From assembly GCA_002305715.1 (NCBI GenBank), contig DBQD01000029.1, positions 1 to 31,233 of the forward strand: a stretch of 31,233 nucleotides of DNA, given 5' to 3'. Origin of the DNA: Proteiniphilum sp. UBA1403. GTDB taxonomy: Bacteria; Bacteroidota; Bacteroidia; Bacteroidales; Dysgonomonadaceae. Below, piece after piece: positions 24,588 to 31,233 of this stretch. A program made the position numbers and the translations under genes. Position 1 is the stretch's first letter; each line of letters begins with the position of its first letter. Under the pieces are notes generated by a model that was given only the letters and a program-made list of their open reading frames with translations, was not told where the DNA came from and searched no databases.

Positions 24588-25397
24588 ATGAGACTTATTA
24601 TTCAACCCGATGCCAATCAAATGGCACAGTGGGCTGCAAACTACATCGCAGCAAAAATTAAAAAGAGTAAACCAACTGCAGAGAAACCATTTAAATTGGG
24701 ACTGCCCACGGGCTCTTCTCCATTGAAAACATACAAGGCTCTGATTGCTTTATATGAAAGTGGTTATCTCTCTTTTGAGCATGTAATCACGTTCAACATG
24801 GATGAATATATCGGACTTCCGGCCAATCATCCACAGAGTTACCACACCTTCATGTGGGATAATTTCTTTAATCATATCGATATCAAAAAGGAGAATGTGC
24901 ACATTCTTAATGGAATGGCTGAAGATCCCGAAGCTGAATGTGAGGCATACGAACAAGCAATTGTTGATGCCGGGGGTATTGATCTCTTTTTGGGAGGAAT
25001 CGGTCCCGACGGACATATTGCTTTTAACGAACCTGGTTCGTCACTCACTTCTCGCACAAGGGTTAAAACATTGACCACCGACACGGTGATTGCTAATTCT
25101 CGTTTCTTTGACAACGATGTCAACAAAGTACCAAAGACTGCTCTCACTGTGGGTGTGGGAACGGTACTCGATGCAAAAGAGGTTCTAATTCTTGTGAATG
25201 GTCATCATAAGGCGCGAGCTTTGTTTCATGCAGTGGAAGGTCCCATCACACAGATGTGGACTATCAGCGCCCTGCAAATGCATCAGAAAGGGATTATCGT
25301 GACCGATTATGATGCATGTGCGGAACTCAAAGTTGGAACCTATAAGTACTTTCTAGATATTGAACACGATAACCTCGATCCTACTTCCTTGTTATAG
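24588..25397 (+). CDS. nagB: Glucosamine-6-phosphate deaminase
   Basis: NagB converts glucosamine 6-phosphate to fructose 6-phosphate and ammonia in amino-sugar catabolism. The 269 residues align closely with E. coli NagB: Asp72 in NMDEYIGL, and Asp141, His143 and Glu148 in GGIGPDGHIAFNEPGSS, have the same residue numbers as there. The phosphate loop is LPTGSSPLKTY. The chosen start MRLIIQPDANQMAQWA matches the family; a longer frame reads back into the flavodiiron gene and is not plausible. The gene is last in the lgt-flavodiiron-nagB series. No nagA or transporter is present here. Confidence 0.95.
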   Translation: MRLIIQPDANQMAQWAANYIAAKIKKSKPTAEKPFKLGLPTGSSPLKTYKALIALYESGYLSFEHVITFNMDEYIGLPANHPQSYHTFMWDNFFNHIDIKKENVHILNGMAEDPEAECEAYEQAIVDAGGIDLFLGGIGPDGHIAFNEPGSSLTSRTRVKTLTTDTVIANSRFFDNDVNKVPKTALTVGVGTVLDAKEVLILVNGHHKARALFHAVEGPITQMWTISALQMHQKGIIVTDYDACAELKVGTYKYFLDIEHDNLDPTSLL

Positions 25398-25470
25398 GGC
25401 TGTGTAAGAGATCAAAAAAATAAAAGTAAGGATGAACAATTGCTGATATTTTGATGTTACACTACAAATA

Positions 25471-25643
25471 TCACAGCATTTTGTTACCGTTGTCGGCTGT
25501 TACAATGTGGTTGGTAATTTGCCCGTTCTTGTCACAACCAATTACGACGACTGCGGTACCATAGCTTTCAAATATTGTAGTAGGTTATCGTATTGGTCAC
25601 AGAATAGAAATGCGACCATCAAAAATCCTTCGGGACGTTCTTG
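25471..25643 (-). pseudogene. Probable frameshifted remnant of a small gene
   Basis: Two overlapping minus-strand frames look coding. The first, open from 25643 with an ATG at 25619, reads PEGFLMVAFLFCDQYDNLLQ and runs on out of frame to a stop at 25544-25542. The second, open from 25584, reads ESYGTAVVVIGCDKNGQI and then TNHIVTADNGNKML to a stop at 25473-25471. Adding a single base near 25570 would join them into one chain of about 58 residues. I do not recognise a family. Whether it is a decayed gene fragment, a sequencing error in a small gene or chance cannot be settled here. Confidence 0.3.
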
Positions 25644-25700
25644 TTATTACAGTTCTCTTTTATGAAGATGACTGAGAGAATGCCCCGAAGGTCTTTTTTT
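25627..25700 (+). terminator. Long hairpin with T tract downstream of nagB
   Basis: CCTTCGGG (25627-25634) pairs with CCCGAAGG (25684-25691). CGTTCT (25636-25641) then continues the stem with AGAATG (25677-25682) through one G-U pair, and an inner CAGT/ACTG and TCTT/AAGA extend it. Seven T residues (25694-25700) follow. It can terminate transcription from nagB; the A-rich left flank may allow some function for the minus strand as well. It is longer than usual and overlaps the upstream end of the decayed frame. Confidence 0.65.
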
Positions 25701-25727
25701 AAGGGAGATTATACGGTTTCTTGTACC

Positions 25728-26060
25728 TTACTTGGGTGAGATTCCACAGGCATCTCCTGATGGTTCATCTGGTGTGCGATACCATAAATCGGCATAGTCA
25801 TCCGGACGCCTGCGAAATTTTGCTAGGATATAAGAGCAGGTAGGCATAACTTTGAAACCCTTCTCCCGTGCATATTTTACCATTTCATCAAAAAGTTTAC
25901 CGGCAATTCCTTGTCCTTCAAGTTCGGGACGAACACCTGTATGATAGGCGTTGAGAATACCATTCTTTACTTCAAAATCGAGCTCTGCTACTTGCCGATT
26001 CTCCTGAATTATGAAAAAACTACCCCGATTGAGGTTGTCAATTTTGAATTGAATATTCAT
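25728..26060 (-). CDS. GNAT family N-acetyltransferase (small, YjdJ-like)
   Basis: This is a small acetyltransferase-fold protein of 110 residues. The acetyl-CoA-binding motif is in HTGVRPELEGQGIAGKLFDE, followed by VKYAREKGFKVMPTCSYI, a pattern typical of the short YjdJ-like GNAT group. I chose the start MNIQFKIDNLNRGSFF; the longer frame adds 14 residues with no family support. The C-terminal tail beyond DDYADLWY is not part of the core fold. The substrate is unknown. The gene is isolated, flanked by two intergenic regions, and I see no good TAnnTTTG promoter upstream. Confidence 0.85.
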   Translation of the reverse strand: MNIQFKIDNLNRGSFFIIQENRQVAELDFEVKNGILNAYHTGVRPELEGQGIAGKLFDEMVKYAREKGFKVMPTCSYILAKFRRRPDDYADLWYRTPDEPSGDACGISPK

Positions 26061-26222
26061 TGTTGTTGATTTATATACGTTTAATAATCTTTTATTTATC
26101 ATTTATTCATTACCTTTCAGAGAAAGGCTGAGTGATTAAACCTCCTCATTAAAACACTATTTTCCCCATTTTGTTTCGGAAAGAGGAGGGAGGGTTGAAC
26201 CTTCACTATTTGCTGTTTTTTG

Positions 26223-26230
26223 TATCTTTG
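26223..26230 (+). promoter_or_regulatory. -7 element for the esterase gene
   Basis: TATCTTTG matches TAnnTTTG and lies 32 bases before the esterase ATG. The -33 box is poor. Upstream, CCTCCTC (26141-26147) and GAGGAGG (26183-26189) form a 7-bp inverted repeat that might be an operator or chance. Confidence 0.45.
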
Positions 26231-26262
26231 ACAAATCGAATTACGAATTAAATAATCATACA

Positions 26263-27087
26263 ATGAAAAGAATTACAATTTTTATGCTGCTATGGGCCCT
26301 TTGTGTTGTGGGGGGTTTCTCTGCCACGGTTGATACCATTAATGTATTGAGTGAAAAAATGGGTAAAGAGATCAGAACGGTTGTGATCAAGCCGCACTCG
26401 TATAATGGTCAGGAGAAATTTCCGGTTCTGTATCTTTTACATGGGTATAGTGGACGATACGATAGCTGGCTCAAAGATGCACCCCATATTAAGGAGATGG
26501 CCGATTTGTATGGTATGTTGATTGTCTGTCCCGATGGTGGATTTGATAGCTGGTACTGGGATAGCCCCATTGATCCTACATTGCGCTACGAAACTTTTGT
26601 TGCACGCGAACTGACGGCCTGGATCGATAAACAATATGCCTCAATTTCATCTCGCGAAGGACGTGCCATTTCAGGTTTGAGCATGGGGGGACATGGTGGA
26701 TTGTATGTGGGATTTAGGAATCAAGATATTTTCGGTGCTTGTGGAAGCATGTGCGGAGGTGTGGATATTCGTCCGTTTCCCAATAACTGGAATATGACAA
26801 AAAGTTTGGGTACTCAGAGAGAGCATCCCGAAAACTGGGATAATTACACCGTTATGAACCAGCTTCACCTGCTTACACCCAATGCAATGAAAATAATTAT
26901 TGATTGTGGAACCGAGGATTTTTTCTATCAGGTGAACTTGAAGCTTCACGAGGAATTGCGCTATCGCAATATTCCTCACGATTTCATCACTCGCCCTGGT
27001 GCACATAATGGAGCCTACTGGAGCAATGCGGTGAAATATCAGGCGCTTTACTTCTATACCTTCTTTCAAAGTAGTAAAAAGAACTAA
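26263..27087 (+). CDS. Exported esterase (alpha/beta-hydrolase, D-family esterase type)
   Basis: This is a secreted or periplasmic alpha/beta-hydrolase of the putative esterase family, which includes feruloyl/acetyl esterases and S-formylglutathione hydrolase-like enzymes. The first 21 residues (MKRITIFMLLWALCVVGGFS and one more) form a signal peptide. The core shows FPVLYLLHGYSGRYDSWLKD (oxyanion region), the nucleophile motif ISGLSMGGHGG, Asp in IIDCGTEDFFYQ and His in RPGAHNGAYWSN, so the catalytic triad is complete. The length of 274 residues is typical. The natural substrate, perhaps an acyl group on a plant or host polysaccharide, cannot be told from the sequence. The gene stands alone with its own -7 element. 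Confidence 0.9.
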   Translation: MKRITIFMLLWALCVVGGFSATVDTINVLSEKMGKEIRTVVIKPHSYNGQEKFPVLYLLHGYSGRYDSWLKDAPHIKEMADLYGMLIVCPDGGFDSWYWDSPIDPTLRYETFVARELTAWIDKQYASISSREGRAISGLSMGGHGGLYVGFRNQDIFGACGSMCGGVDIRPFPNNWNMTKSLGTQREHPENWDNYTVMNQLHLLTPNAMKIIIDCGTEDFFYQVNLKLHEELRYRNIPHDFITRPGAHNGAYWSNAVKYQALYFYTFFQSSKKN

Positions 27088-27105
27088 ATCATTTTTATTG
27101 ACTTA

Positions 27106-27266
27106 ATGGCTATGAACCGATTTGCAATATTGCTTTTTAATAAAATTTTCTGAATTGCGCTGTTTTTGCACAACATGTTTCTCCTTTTACATTTGACCTG
27201 ATTCCGGATTCACATGTGGGGAGTACAGACATTGATGAATTGTATGTCTCGGCTATGGATGGTTAA
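27106..27266 (+). pseudogene. Possible remnant of an exported-protein gene (frameshifted, truncated)
   Basis: An ATG-started frame (27106-27153) reads MAMNRFAILLFNKIF and stops. The neighbouring frame, open from 27144 to a stop at 27264-27266, reads LNCAVFAQHVSPFTFDLIPD and then SHVGSTDIDELYVSAMDG. Joined by a one-base shift in the T/A runs near 27134-27150, this looks like the start of a protein with a signal peptide ending in VFAQ. I do not recognise the family. It may be the 5' remnant of a lost gene downstream of the esterase; chance cannot be excluded. Confidence 0.3.
27165..27195 (+). promoter_or_regulatory. Promoter-like sequence pointing into the helicase gene's 3' end
   Basis: TTTG (27165-27168) is followed after exactly 19 bases by TACATTTG (27188-27195), a full match to the Bacteroidetes consensus. 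It lies between convergent genes, where no plus-strand gene follows; transcription would begin near 27202 and run antisense to the helicase-nuclease gene. It may instead be a chance match inside the gene remnant. Confidence 0.4.
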
Positions 27267-27294
27267 TTGGAGAAGTTGAAGATTAACCATCCAT
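27255..27294. repeat. Perfect 13-bp inverted repeat touching the helicase stop codon
   Basis: ATGGATGGTTAAT (27255-27267) and ATTAACCATCCAT (27282-27294) are exact inverse complements around a 14-base loop. The right arm ends on the first base of the helicase stop codon. No T tract follows on either strand, so it is not a standard terminator; it could protect mRNA 3' ends or stop both convergent transcripts. Confidence 0.7.
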
Positions 27295-30200
27295 TATGAA
27301 ACTGGGATAATCTTTGCATGTTTCACATAAAAGATATATCCTGAAACTCTCTGGTATCCCATTTCCTTGATTTGCTTCATGTAATATCGTACTTGGCGGT
27401 TATATTTATTGTCTTCCGAATCACCAAACTTGTAATCTACAACGATTATCTCTTCGGGAGCAATCATCACACGGTCGGGTCGACTGAATCCGGTGACTGG
27501 ATGTAACAGTTGAGTTTCATTCAAGATTTTGTATTTGCCGGAATACCAGTCAGAAACAGCAGGAATTGATAGATAGTCGTTCAGTTGGTTGATCATCTTC
27601 TCCTTCTCCTCTTCTCCGAGCTCTCCTGCCGATATTTTCTGCTCCACAGCCCGCGGGATATCAGCTAGAGTTTCGATGTTACTCACGATATCGTGCATCA
27701 TCTTTCCATAGTCACGACGTCCCTCATCGCTGAAATAGCCAATGGAGTTCAAGCGAAGTTTTAATCGATCATCAAATGGTACCGAATGCCAGTGACTGGA
27801 TTTGTTAGCTTGCATTTCCATTTTTTTCTCACTCTTGTGCTGTGACGGATATCCAAAGTTGAAGGTCGTAGCCGACTCATCCTCTTTGACATGTTCCGAC
27901 AAAGAGGGATCTCCAATCACACTTTGCCACAACAGATCGGCAACATTCTTAATTGTATCTGTTTTTTTGGGTTGAGGAGCAAAAAGAATCAGTCGATGTT
28001 TTGCACGTGTGAAGGCGACATACAACAGATTCAGATTGTCGATGTAATTGTATCTTTTCTCTTCCAGATACTCTTTCCTGAAAATGGTCTCTTTAAGATC
28101 GTTTCCATACTTCAGTGGAACAACACGTAACTGATTGAAGGGGGCTACTTCTGGTTTGCACCAAATGATGTTGGTGTGACTAGGAATATAATCTGTTTCC
28201 CAATTTACAAAAGGCATGATTACAGCCCCAAAACCCAATCCTTTTGATTTGTGGATTGTCATGATTCGGATTGCATCCTGCCCTTCAGGTGAGGAGATTG
28301 CCTTGCTCTTCCCCTTTTCGTCCCACCAGTCGAGAAATGAATCCAAATCGCTGTTGCTGCGACTGCTAAACTTTAGGGCTATATCAAGAAATGCCTGAAT
28401 ATAGGCATATTCCTGCTGGTAAAGCTCATCGCTAAAGAGTGCAAACAGACGCTCCACCATATCGTAAAAGGGAAGCGAAGTAAATGTCATCAGTTGCTGA
28501 TTTACCTCATCTCGAAAATTAAACGACATCTCAACAGGAGTGGGGTGGAAAGACTTGTTGAATTCATAGGCTGCGATCATTTGCCTTGTTTTGTCTTCCG
28601 GATTACGAAAATGGCGCATAATTGCAATCGTAGCCTTCACGGTTTGTGCGCTACCAATAAGCAATGCTTCGTCGGAAATGATATCGTAGCGGTAAGACGA
28701 CTCAGGATGACTCTTCTTGTAGTCAAGTAGTCTCTTGGCTACTGCTGTAGCTTCTTTGTTTCGACGTACCACCACCGCGATTTCATGTAAGGCAAATCCT
28801 TGATCCTGGAGCTGCTCAATTTCATAGGGTAATTGCTCAAGGGATTCCTCTTTCCATTTTCTTTCGGCTTCTTTTATATCTTTGAGGAAAGTGATTTTAA
28901 CCTGACCTCCACTTTCACTTTTCGAAGGTGGTACATGCTGGAATGCATCGCGGTAGGCATCGATGATTTGCGAGTCGTCCGATTCTGTACTATCGTTAAA
29001 ATTCTGTTGTAGGAGATTGGGTGCCTTTAAAAAGAAGGCATTGTTAAACTGTACAATGGCACGATCACTTCGCCAGTTTGTATCGAGAATATGTTCCAGA
29101 ATGTTGTCGCTATGGAAGTCCTCTCGAATCTGTCTCTCAAGAAGGCTCCAGTCGGAGTTGCGGAAGCGGTAGATGCTCTGCTTTACATCACCCACAATAA
29201 GGTTCATGTTACCCGATGCGGTGCTTTCTACGATTAATGGTTTGAAATTGCGCCACTGCATACGAGAGGTGTCTTGAAACTCATCCATCATGTAATGGGC
29301 AATGCGTGTGCCGGTCTTTTCGTAAATAAAGGGTGAGTCGGTCCCAGCAATCATCTGATTCAGTAACTCCGTTGTGTCGGAAAGAAAAAGAGTGTTGTTT
29401 TCTTGTTGTAGCTTACGAAGTCTATTTTTGATATCGTTTAGGATACCAAGTGTATAGAAGTTTTTACGGATACTTTCAGCCGTCTTATAGTGAATACTAT
29501 TTTCGAAGTGTACAATAGCCTCTTTCACAACATCGTTCAGACCGGCGGAAAAGGCAGATGTAATTGCCGATCGTTTATCGGGAAGAGTGGTTTTGGTTGT
29601 CCATTTATCGGGATTGTCAGCCAAGTTGCAGAAGGTGGATGTGGGTTCTTTTAGCTCTCCATTGGCCCATTTGATGAAATGGGAGAATGGGGAGCGGTTA
29701 CCACCACTAAAATCGGAAAAGTGCAGATCGAAACGGCTCATCAGGTCTACACCCTTCTTGCCAATTTCTTTCAATTCACTTTTATAATTCTGAATAATTG
29801 TTTTGAGAATTTTCTGAAAAGACAACAGATGCTCCTTGTCGTGAATTGTAGCCTGGTCTTCACCGGAAAATGACTTGTAGGTCTCATTCGTTAGCTCTCT
29901 GGCTAGTTCCACTATTTGGCGATCAATCTTCCAACTCTTTCCCTCCTCTACGCTCTGTCGCATAAAGAGTAATAACCAGTCGGAAAGTTGTTTGCTTTCG
30001 GGCTGTCCTAGTTCCGACAGCATCAGGTCTACTGTCTCAGTAAGGTAGGAGAATTCATCTAATTCAATGTTGTATCCACCCGAGAGACCCATCTCGCGGG
30101 TGAAGGCACGCATGGTTTGTTGAAAAAAACGGTCAATGGTACTAACCGAGAATGAGGAATAGTCATGCAGTATGTTCTCAAGAATATCTTTTGCCTTTGT

Positions 30201-30479
30201 GCGTACAGATTGCTCAACTAAGGCATACTCCTGCATAAGCTCATGCAGATATGATGAACCGGCTCCCGATGCTAGACTATGAAGTTCTTGCACGATGCGT
30301 GACTTCATTTCATCGGTAGCTTTGTTGGTGAAGGTAACTGCTAAAATATGTCGATACCGATATGATCCCGAGAAGAGCAATCGAAGGTATTCACCTGTCA
30401 GCCGATGGGTCTTTCCGGATCCGGCAGATGCTTTAATTACATGGAGTTTATTCCGCTCAGATGATACGAGATTTGGCAT
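27294..30479 (-). CDS. UvrD-type helicase-nuclease, AddA/RecB-like
   Basis: This is a large (1061-residue) recombinational repair enzyme for double-strand ends. Superfamily 1A helicase motifs appear in order: Walker A ASAGSGKTHRL (from residue 17), AVTFTNKATDEMKSRI, DEFQDTSRMQW (motif II), GDVKQSIYRFRNSDW (motif III), MTIHKSKGLGFGAV (motif V) and LLYVAFTRAKHRL (motif VI). The C-terminal PD-(D/E)XK nuclease keeps RPDRVMI and VVDYKFGD (Asp1015, Lys1017), so it should be active. The organisation fits AddA or a RecB-like subunit. No AddB, RecC or RecD gene is next to it here. Its ATG lies 23 bases inside the upstream SUI1 gene on the same strand, and no later Met precedes the Walker A motif, so the overlap is real and suggests translational coupling. 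Confidence 0.92.
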   Translation of the reverse strand: MPNLVSSERNKLHVIKASAGSGKTHRLTGEYLRLLFSGSYRYRHILAVTFTNKATDEMKSRIVQELHSLASGAGSSYLHELMQEYALVEQSVRTKAKDILENILHDYSSFSVSTIDRFFQQTMRAFTREMGLSGGYNIELDEFSYLTETVDLMLSELGQPESKQLSDWLLLFMRQSVEEGKSWKIDRQIVELARELTNETYKSFSGEDQATIHDKEHLLSFQKILKTIIQNYKSELKEIGKKGVDLMSRFDLHFSDFSGGNRSPFSHFIKWANGELKEPTSTFCNLADNPDKWTTKTTLPDKRSAITSAFSAGLNDVVKEAIVHFENSIHYKTAESIRKNFYTLGILNDIKNRLRKLQQENNTLFLSDTTELLNQMIAGTDSPFIYEKTGTRIAHYMMDEFQDTSRMQWRNFKPLIVESTASGNMNLIVGDVKQSIYRFRNSDWSLLERQIREDFHSDNILEHILDTNWRSDRAIVQFNNAFFLKAPNLLQQNFNDSTESDDSQIIDAYRDAFQHVPPSKSESGGQVKITFLKDIKEAERKWKEESLEQLPYEIEQLQDQGFALHEIAVVVRRNKEATAVAKRLLDYKKSHPESSYRYDIISDEALLIGSAQTVKATIAIMRHFRNPEDKTRQMIAAYEFNKSFHPTPVEMSFNFRDEVNQQLMTFTSLPFYDMVERLFALFSDELYQQEYAYIQAFLDIALKFSSRSNSDLDSFLDWWDEKGKSKAISSPEGQDAIRIMTIHKSKGLGFGAVIMPFVNWETDYIPSHTNIIWCKPEVAPFNQLRVVPLKYGNDLKETIFRKEYLEEKRYNYIDNLNLLYVAFTRAKHRLILFAPQPKKTDTIKNVADLLWQSVIGDPSLSEHVKEDESATTFNFGYPSQHKSEKKMEMQANKSSHWHSVPFDDRLKLRLNSIGYFSDEGRRDYGKMMHDIVSNIETLADIPRAVEQKISAGELGEEEKEKMINQLNDYLSIPAVSDWYSGKYKILNETQLLHPVTGFSRPDRVMIAPEEIIVVDYKFGDSEDNKYNRQVRYYMKQIKEMGYQRVSGYIFYVKHAKIIPVS

Positions 30480-30795
30480 ATCCCTCCTTTTTCAGAATAT
30501 CCAACACCTTCTCACGGTGATCACCTTGAACAATAATTTCCCCCTCTTTAGCCGATCCCCCTACGCCACATCTCATCTTCAGGAGCTTGCCCAGTTCCTG
30601 AAGGTCGTCATCGGCACCTACAAAACCGGTGATAAGAGTAACCGCTTTTCCTTTTCGGTTTCGTTTGTCAAGGCTGACCCGTAACAACTGTTTCTCTTTT
30701 GGTAACGTTTCGTTCTCCCCTTCATCCTCTCTGTTGTAGTGGAAGTCTGGATTCGTGGAGTAGACGATATCTAGTCTTTTTTTCCAGTCGTTCAT
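30457..30795 (-). CDS. SUI1/eIF1-like translation factor (YciH type)
   Basis: This is a bacterial member of the SUI1/eIF1 family, which in eukaryotes checks start-codon choice and in bacteria is a non-essential factor of unclear role. The C-terminal SUI1 fold includes LITGFVGADDDLQELGKLLK, MRCGVGGSAKEGEIIVQGDH and REKVLDILKKEGYAKS, the usual conserved block. The N-terminal 40 residues are charged and less conserved. The length of 112 residues is typical. Its last 23 bases overlap the start of the AddA/RecB-like gene, so the two are probably cotranslated; I know of no functional link. The PhoU-domain gene ends 12 bases upstream. Confidence 0.93.
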   Translation of the reverse strand: MNDWKKRLDIVYSTNPDFHYNREDEGENETLPKEKQLLRVSLDKRNRKGKAVTLITGFVGADDDLQELGKLLKMRCGVGGSAKEGEIIVQGDHREKVLDILKKEGYAKSRII

Positions 30796-30807
30796 ACCCT
30801 GTTCTAT

Positions 30808-31233
30808 TTAATGCTTCTCGAGCGATTCAATCACGTTGATAATATAATCACCCATTCGTTCACATTCAGAGATGATGTCGATATAGAAAACCCCATTCTG
30901 GTACGAGTAAAGATTCTGGTTCAGGTTGTCCACATTTTCCCGTTTCAACTGATTTCTCTTCTCGTTGATGCTGTTTTCTATGTGCTTGCTATTAACCAGA
31001 TCCGATTCTGTCATCTTAGGAGTTTTCAGCATGGCTTGCATATTTTCGAGAGCCTTATCCATCAATTCATACATTGAATTGATATTCTCTAAGATGCTTT
31101 CTTCAAATTCAGTATTTGCTTCCATCTTCCGTTTCAAATGTCGGGCAATATTGCATGCAGAATCGGCAATACTTTCTATCTCAGTAACAGCTCGAAGGAT
31201 AGCACGTACACGTTCCTTACTTTGATTACTCAA
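30808..31233 (-). CDS. PhoU-domain C-terminus, probably of a Na/Pi cotransporter-family protein (partial)
   Basis: The frame is open at the right edge of the window, so only the last 141 or so codons are seen; a TTG at the edge need not be the start. The visible part is all helical, with PhoU-type repeats such as VTEIESIADSACNIARHLKR and IISECERMGDYIINVIESLE, where acidic residues often bind metal. Bacteroidetes commonly fuse such a domain to the C-terminus of a Na/Pi-cotransporter II-like membrane protein, and that is my best guess. A separate PhoU-like protein is the alternative. The SUI1 gene starts 12 bases after its stop, suggesting one transcript. Confidence 0.7.
   Translation of the reverse strand: MSNQSKERVRAILRAVTEIESIADSACNIARHLKRKMEANTEFEESILENINSMYELMDKALENMQAMLKTPKMTESDLVNSKHIENSINEKRNQLKRENVDNLNQNLYSYQNGVFYIDIISECERMGDYIINVIESLEKH

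Larger units (their letters stand above)
25398..25727. other. 330-bp intergenic region with a decayed reading frame and a long hairpin
   Basis: No intact gene is visible. The first 70 bases are AT-rich and featureless. They are followed by a minus-strand protein-like remnant and then by a long hairpin with a T tract. A 36-codon plus-strand frame (25454-25564) is simply the antisense of the remnant. Confidence 0.6.

Noticed and set aside
25454..25564. A 36-codon plus-strand frame starting MLHYKYHSILL
   Set aside because: It lies exactly opposite the more protein-like minus-strand remnant and has no promoter.
26113..26127. Hairpin CCTTTC-AGA-GAAAGG followed by CTGAG, briefly considered as a TPP riboswitch piece
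   Set aside because: The other conserved parts of the TPP riboswitch are absent, and the flanking genes have no link to thiamine.
27214..27279. A 21-codon plus-strand frame (MWGVQTLMNC) just after the orphan promoter
   Set aside because: It is very short, overlaps the inverted repeat, and competes with a more protein-like frame in the same place.
1..31233. Mobile elements, CRISPR, defence systems, toxin-antitoxin pairs
   Set aside because: No transposase, integrase, repeat-spacer array or known defence gene is visible; the AddA-like helicase is a repair enzyme with no sign of a defence island around it.

Overview
The window looks like core chromosome of an anaerobic Bacteroidales bacterium, most likely close to the Porphyromonadaceae/Dysgonomonadaceae. 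The evidence is: repeated matches to the Bacteroidetes promoter (TTTG, about 19-20 bases, then TAnnTTTG) upstream of genes; a two-subunit 2-oxoacid:ferredoxin oxidoreductase; one-step diaminopimelate dehydrogenase; RNase Y next to ZapA; a GH57/GT4/debranching-enzyme glycogen cluster; and a flavodiiron protein. I found no rRNA, tRNA, CRISPR array, phage, plasmid or insertion-sequence genes. Species is not resolved.

Layout. 1-5.6 kb: pruA (3' end off the window) diverges from a separate proline dehydrogenase gene; korA-korB run convergently into it. These genes can form a catabolic line: proline to P5C to glutamate, then after deamination 2-oxoglutarate to succinyl-CoA with reduction of ferredoxin. 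5.7-8.7 kb: an RsmI-like methyltransferase, murB and murA, tightly spaced on the minus strand. 9.0-9.8 kb: an exported TIM-barrel sugar isomerase-like protein. 9.9-12.5 kb: an rRNA m5C methyltransferase followed by an orphan membrane histidine kinase. 12.5-13.2 kb: a stand-alone B3/B4 (PheT-like) domain protein. 13.4-15.7 kb: a small coiled-coil protein, zapA and rny, with a structured spacer before rny. 15.8-20.5 kb: a glycogen/alpha-glucan operon (debranching enzyme, glycosyltransferase, GH57). 20.6-25.4 kb, plus strand: rhomboid protease, ddh, lgt, flavodiiron protein, nagB. 25.4-27.3 kb: a GNAT protein and an exported esterase, flanked by two intergenic regions that appear to hold decayed gene fragments and hairpins. 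27.3-31.2 kb, minus strand: Na/Pi-cotransporter-like PhoU domain (partial), an SUI1 factor and an AddA/RecB-like helicase-nuclease.

I see no obviously novel multi-gene system; this is mainly housekeeping DNA. The points worth a second look are residue-level (MurA with Asp in place of the fosfomycin-target Cys; GH57 with Asn in place of the expected acid/base Asp), the structured zapA-rny spacer, the coiled-coil gene beside zapA, two probable gene remnants, and a promoter-like sequence pointing into the 3' end of the helicase gene. Several starts were moved downstream to family-typical Met codons, in some cases supported by promoter position.
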